A DNA stretch of 5,621 nt from an uncultured Collinsella sp. GTDB taxonomy: Bacteria > Actinomycetota > Coriobacteriia > Coriobacteriales > Coriobacteriaceae. Position 1 is the first letter of the stretch. Each line of letters begins with the position of its first letter. The stretch spans positions 1 to 5,621 of the forward strand of contig CAAFOA010000078.1 of NCBI GenBank assembly GCA_900764415.1, given 5' to 3'. Shown in pieces: positions 4,568-5,621 of the stretch. Below the pieces are notes generated by a model. It saw only the letters and a program-made list of their open reading frames with translations. It had not been told where the DNA came from and ran no database searches. A program made the position numbers and the translations under genes.

Positions 4568-5593
4568 TGGCGCAGAGCTTCGATTCCCTTACCGCCGCCC
4601 AGATCGCCGCGGGCGTTGCCGCCGGCGACTTTACCGCTACCGAGGTGGCCCAGGCCTCCCTTGCCGCCATCGAGGCGCGCGAGGGCGGGGTCCAGGCATT
4701 CCTGCAGGTGGCGCCCGAGCTTGCGCTTGAGGCCGCTGCGCGCGTGGATGCCGACCGTGCCGCAGGCAAGCCGCTGCCCCCGCTCGCGGGCGTGCCGCTG
4801 GCCATTAAGGACAACATGAACCTCGTGGGCACGCGCACCACCTGCGCTTCCCGCATGCTCGAGGACTACCAGAGCGTCTACACCGCCACCTGCGTCCAGC
4901 GCATGCTCGATGCCGGCTGCCTGCCCATGGGCAAGGCCAACATGGACGAGTTTGCCTTCGGCAGCTCCACCGAGAGCTCGGCGTTCCACCGCACCAACAA
5001 CCCCTGGGATACCGAGCGCGTGCCCGGCGGCTCCTCGGGCGGCTCCGCTGCAGCCGTCGCCGCGGGCGAAGTCGCGCTCTCACTGGGCTCGGACACCGGC
5101 GGCTCCATTCGCCAACCGGCATCGCTGTGCGGCGTGGTGGGCTTTAAGCCCACGTATGGCGCCGTGAGCCGTTACGGCGTGGTTGCCTTTGGCTCGTCGC
5201 TCGACCAGGTGGGACCCTTTGGCCGCACGGTCGAGGATGTCGCGCTGGCCATGAATGCGCTTACCGGCGCGGGCCACGATCCGTACGACTGCACCAGCCA
5301 GGATTGCGCCGTCGACTTTACCGAGCATCTCAACGACAGCATCGAGGGCAAGCGCGTGGGCATCATTCCTGCGTTTATGGAGGCCGAGGGCCTGACGCCC
5401 GAGGTCAAGGCCGCTGTTCAGCGCGCCGCCCAGGAGCTGCAGAACCAGGGCGCCGAGCTGGTCGAGGTCGATCTGCCGCACCTGGACGCCGCCATCGCCG
5501 CCTACTACGTTATCGGCCCGGCCGAGGCGTTCTCAAACCTGGCCCGCTTCGACGGCATTCGCTACGGCTATCAGGAGGAGGGCTGCGCCAACC
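4567..5593 (+). CDS. gatA: Asp-tRNA(Asn)/Glu-tRNA(Gln) amidotransferase subunit A, 3' truncated
   Basis: GatA is the amidase subunit that frees ammonia from glutamine (or asparagine) and passes it to GatB for amidation of the charged tRNA. The ATG overlaps the gatC stop by one base, and AGGGGGAG (4551-4558) lies 8 bases ahead. About 342 of the usual 480-490 codons are present. The amidase-signature Ser-cisSer-Lys triad is complete: Lys81 in PLAIKDN, Ser156 in the Gly/Ser-rich PGGSSGGSAA block, and Ser180 in SDTGGSIRQPA. Conserved GKANMDEF (122-129) and GFKPTYG also match. Only bases to 5593 are genomic. Beyond that the frame stays open into sequencing adapter and would add a false VSYTHLTL end. 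The missing part should hold the last third of the protein, and gatB commonly follows in such operons. Confidence 0.96.
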
Positions 5594-5621
5594 CTGTCTC
5601 TTATACACATCTGACGCTGCC
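5594..5621. other. Sequencing adapter (Illumina Nextera/Tn5 mosaic end) contamination
   Basis: Bases 5594-5612 read CTGTCTCTTATACACATCT, the reverse complement of the 19-bp Tn5 mosaic end used in Nextera libraries. They are followed by GACGCTGCC (5613-5621), the next bases of the read-1 Nextera adapter. All 28 bases match the adapter as recalled, so this is an untrimmed contig end and not a natural insertion sequence. Confidence 0.97.

Noticed and set aside
5594..5621. Natural Tn5-like insertion sequence end
   Set aside because: The match continues past the mosaic end into synthetic Nextera adapter bases and stops at the contig edge, so it is a library artefact.

Overview
This window looks like chromosomal DNA of a high-GC Gram-positive actinobacterium, most likely a gut Coriobacteriia close to Collinsella. 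That is inferred from protein flavour, base composition and the mix of a FimA/SpaA-type sortase pilus with gatC-gatA; no database search was possible. All genes read on the + strand.

Bases 1-2413 are the end of a pilus operon. The C-terminal 150 codons of a pilin-like surface protein (prealbumin-like domain with E-box, MPSTG sorting signal, membrane anchor) are followed by a complete 570-residue backbone-type pilin (signal peptide, isopeptide D2 domain, SpaA/Cna-B-like domain, LPLTG sorting signal). A strong intrinsic terminator closes the unit. The first half of the backbone pilin gene is clearly AT-richer than its surroundings.

Bases 2414-2992 hold a well-supported 50-codon gene for a tiny one-helix membrane protein with a very basic tail and its own terminator. 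It is followed by about 230 bases rich in inverted repeats that appear to form the control region of the next gene. Bases 2993-3931 encode a class C (pilin-polymerising) sortase. The expected scheme is that the pilins are exported, cut at LPxTG-like motifs by this sortase, joined into a fibre and anchored on the wall.

Bases 3932-4255 have no convincing gene but much structure: a REP-like hairpin, a large inverted repeat with a perfect palindrome in its loop, 21-bp tandem repeats, and a promoter.

From 4256 the content is housekeeping: gatC and the start of gatA, overlapping by one base, for the GatCAB amidotransferase that makes Gln-tRNA(Gln) and/or Asn-tRNA(Asn). gatA is cut at 5593. The last 28 bases match the Illumina Nextera/Tn5 adapter and are a sequencing artefact, so the final residues of the apparent GatA reading frame are not biological.
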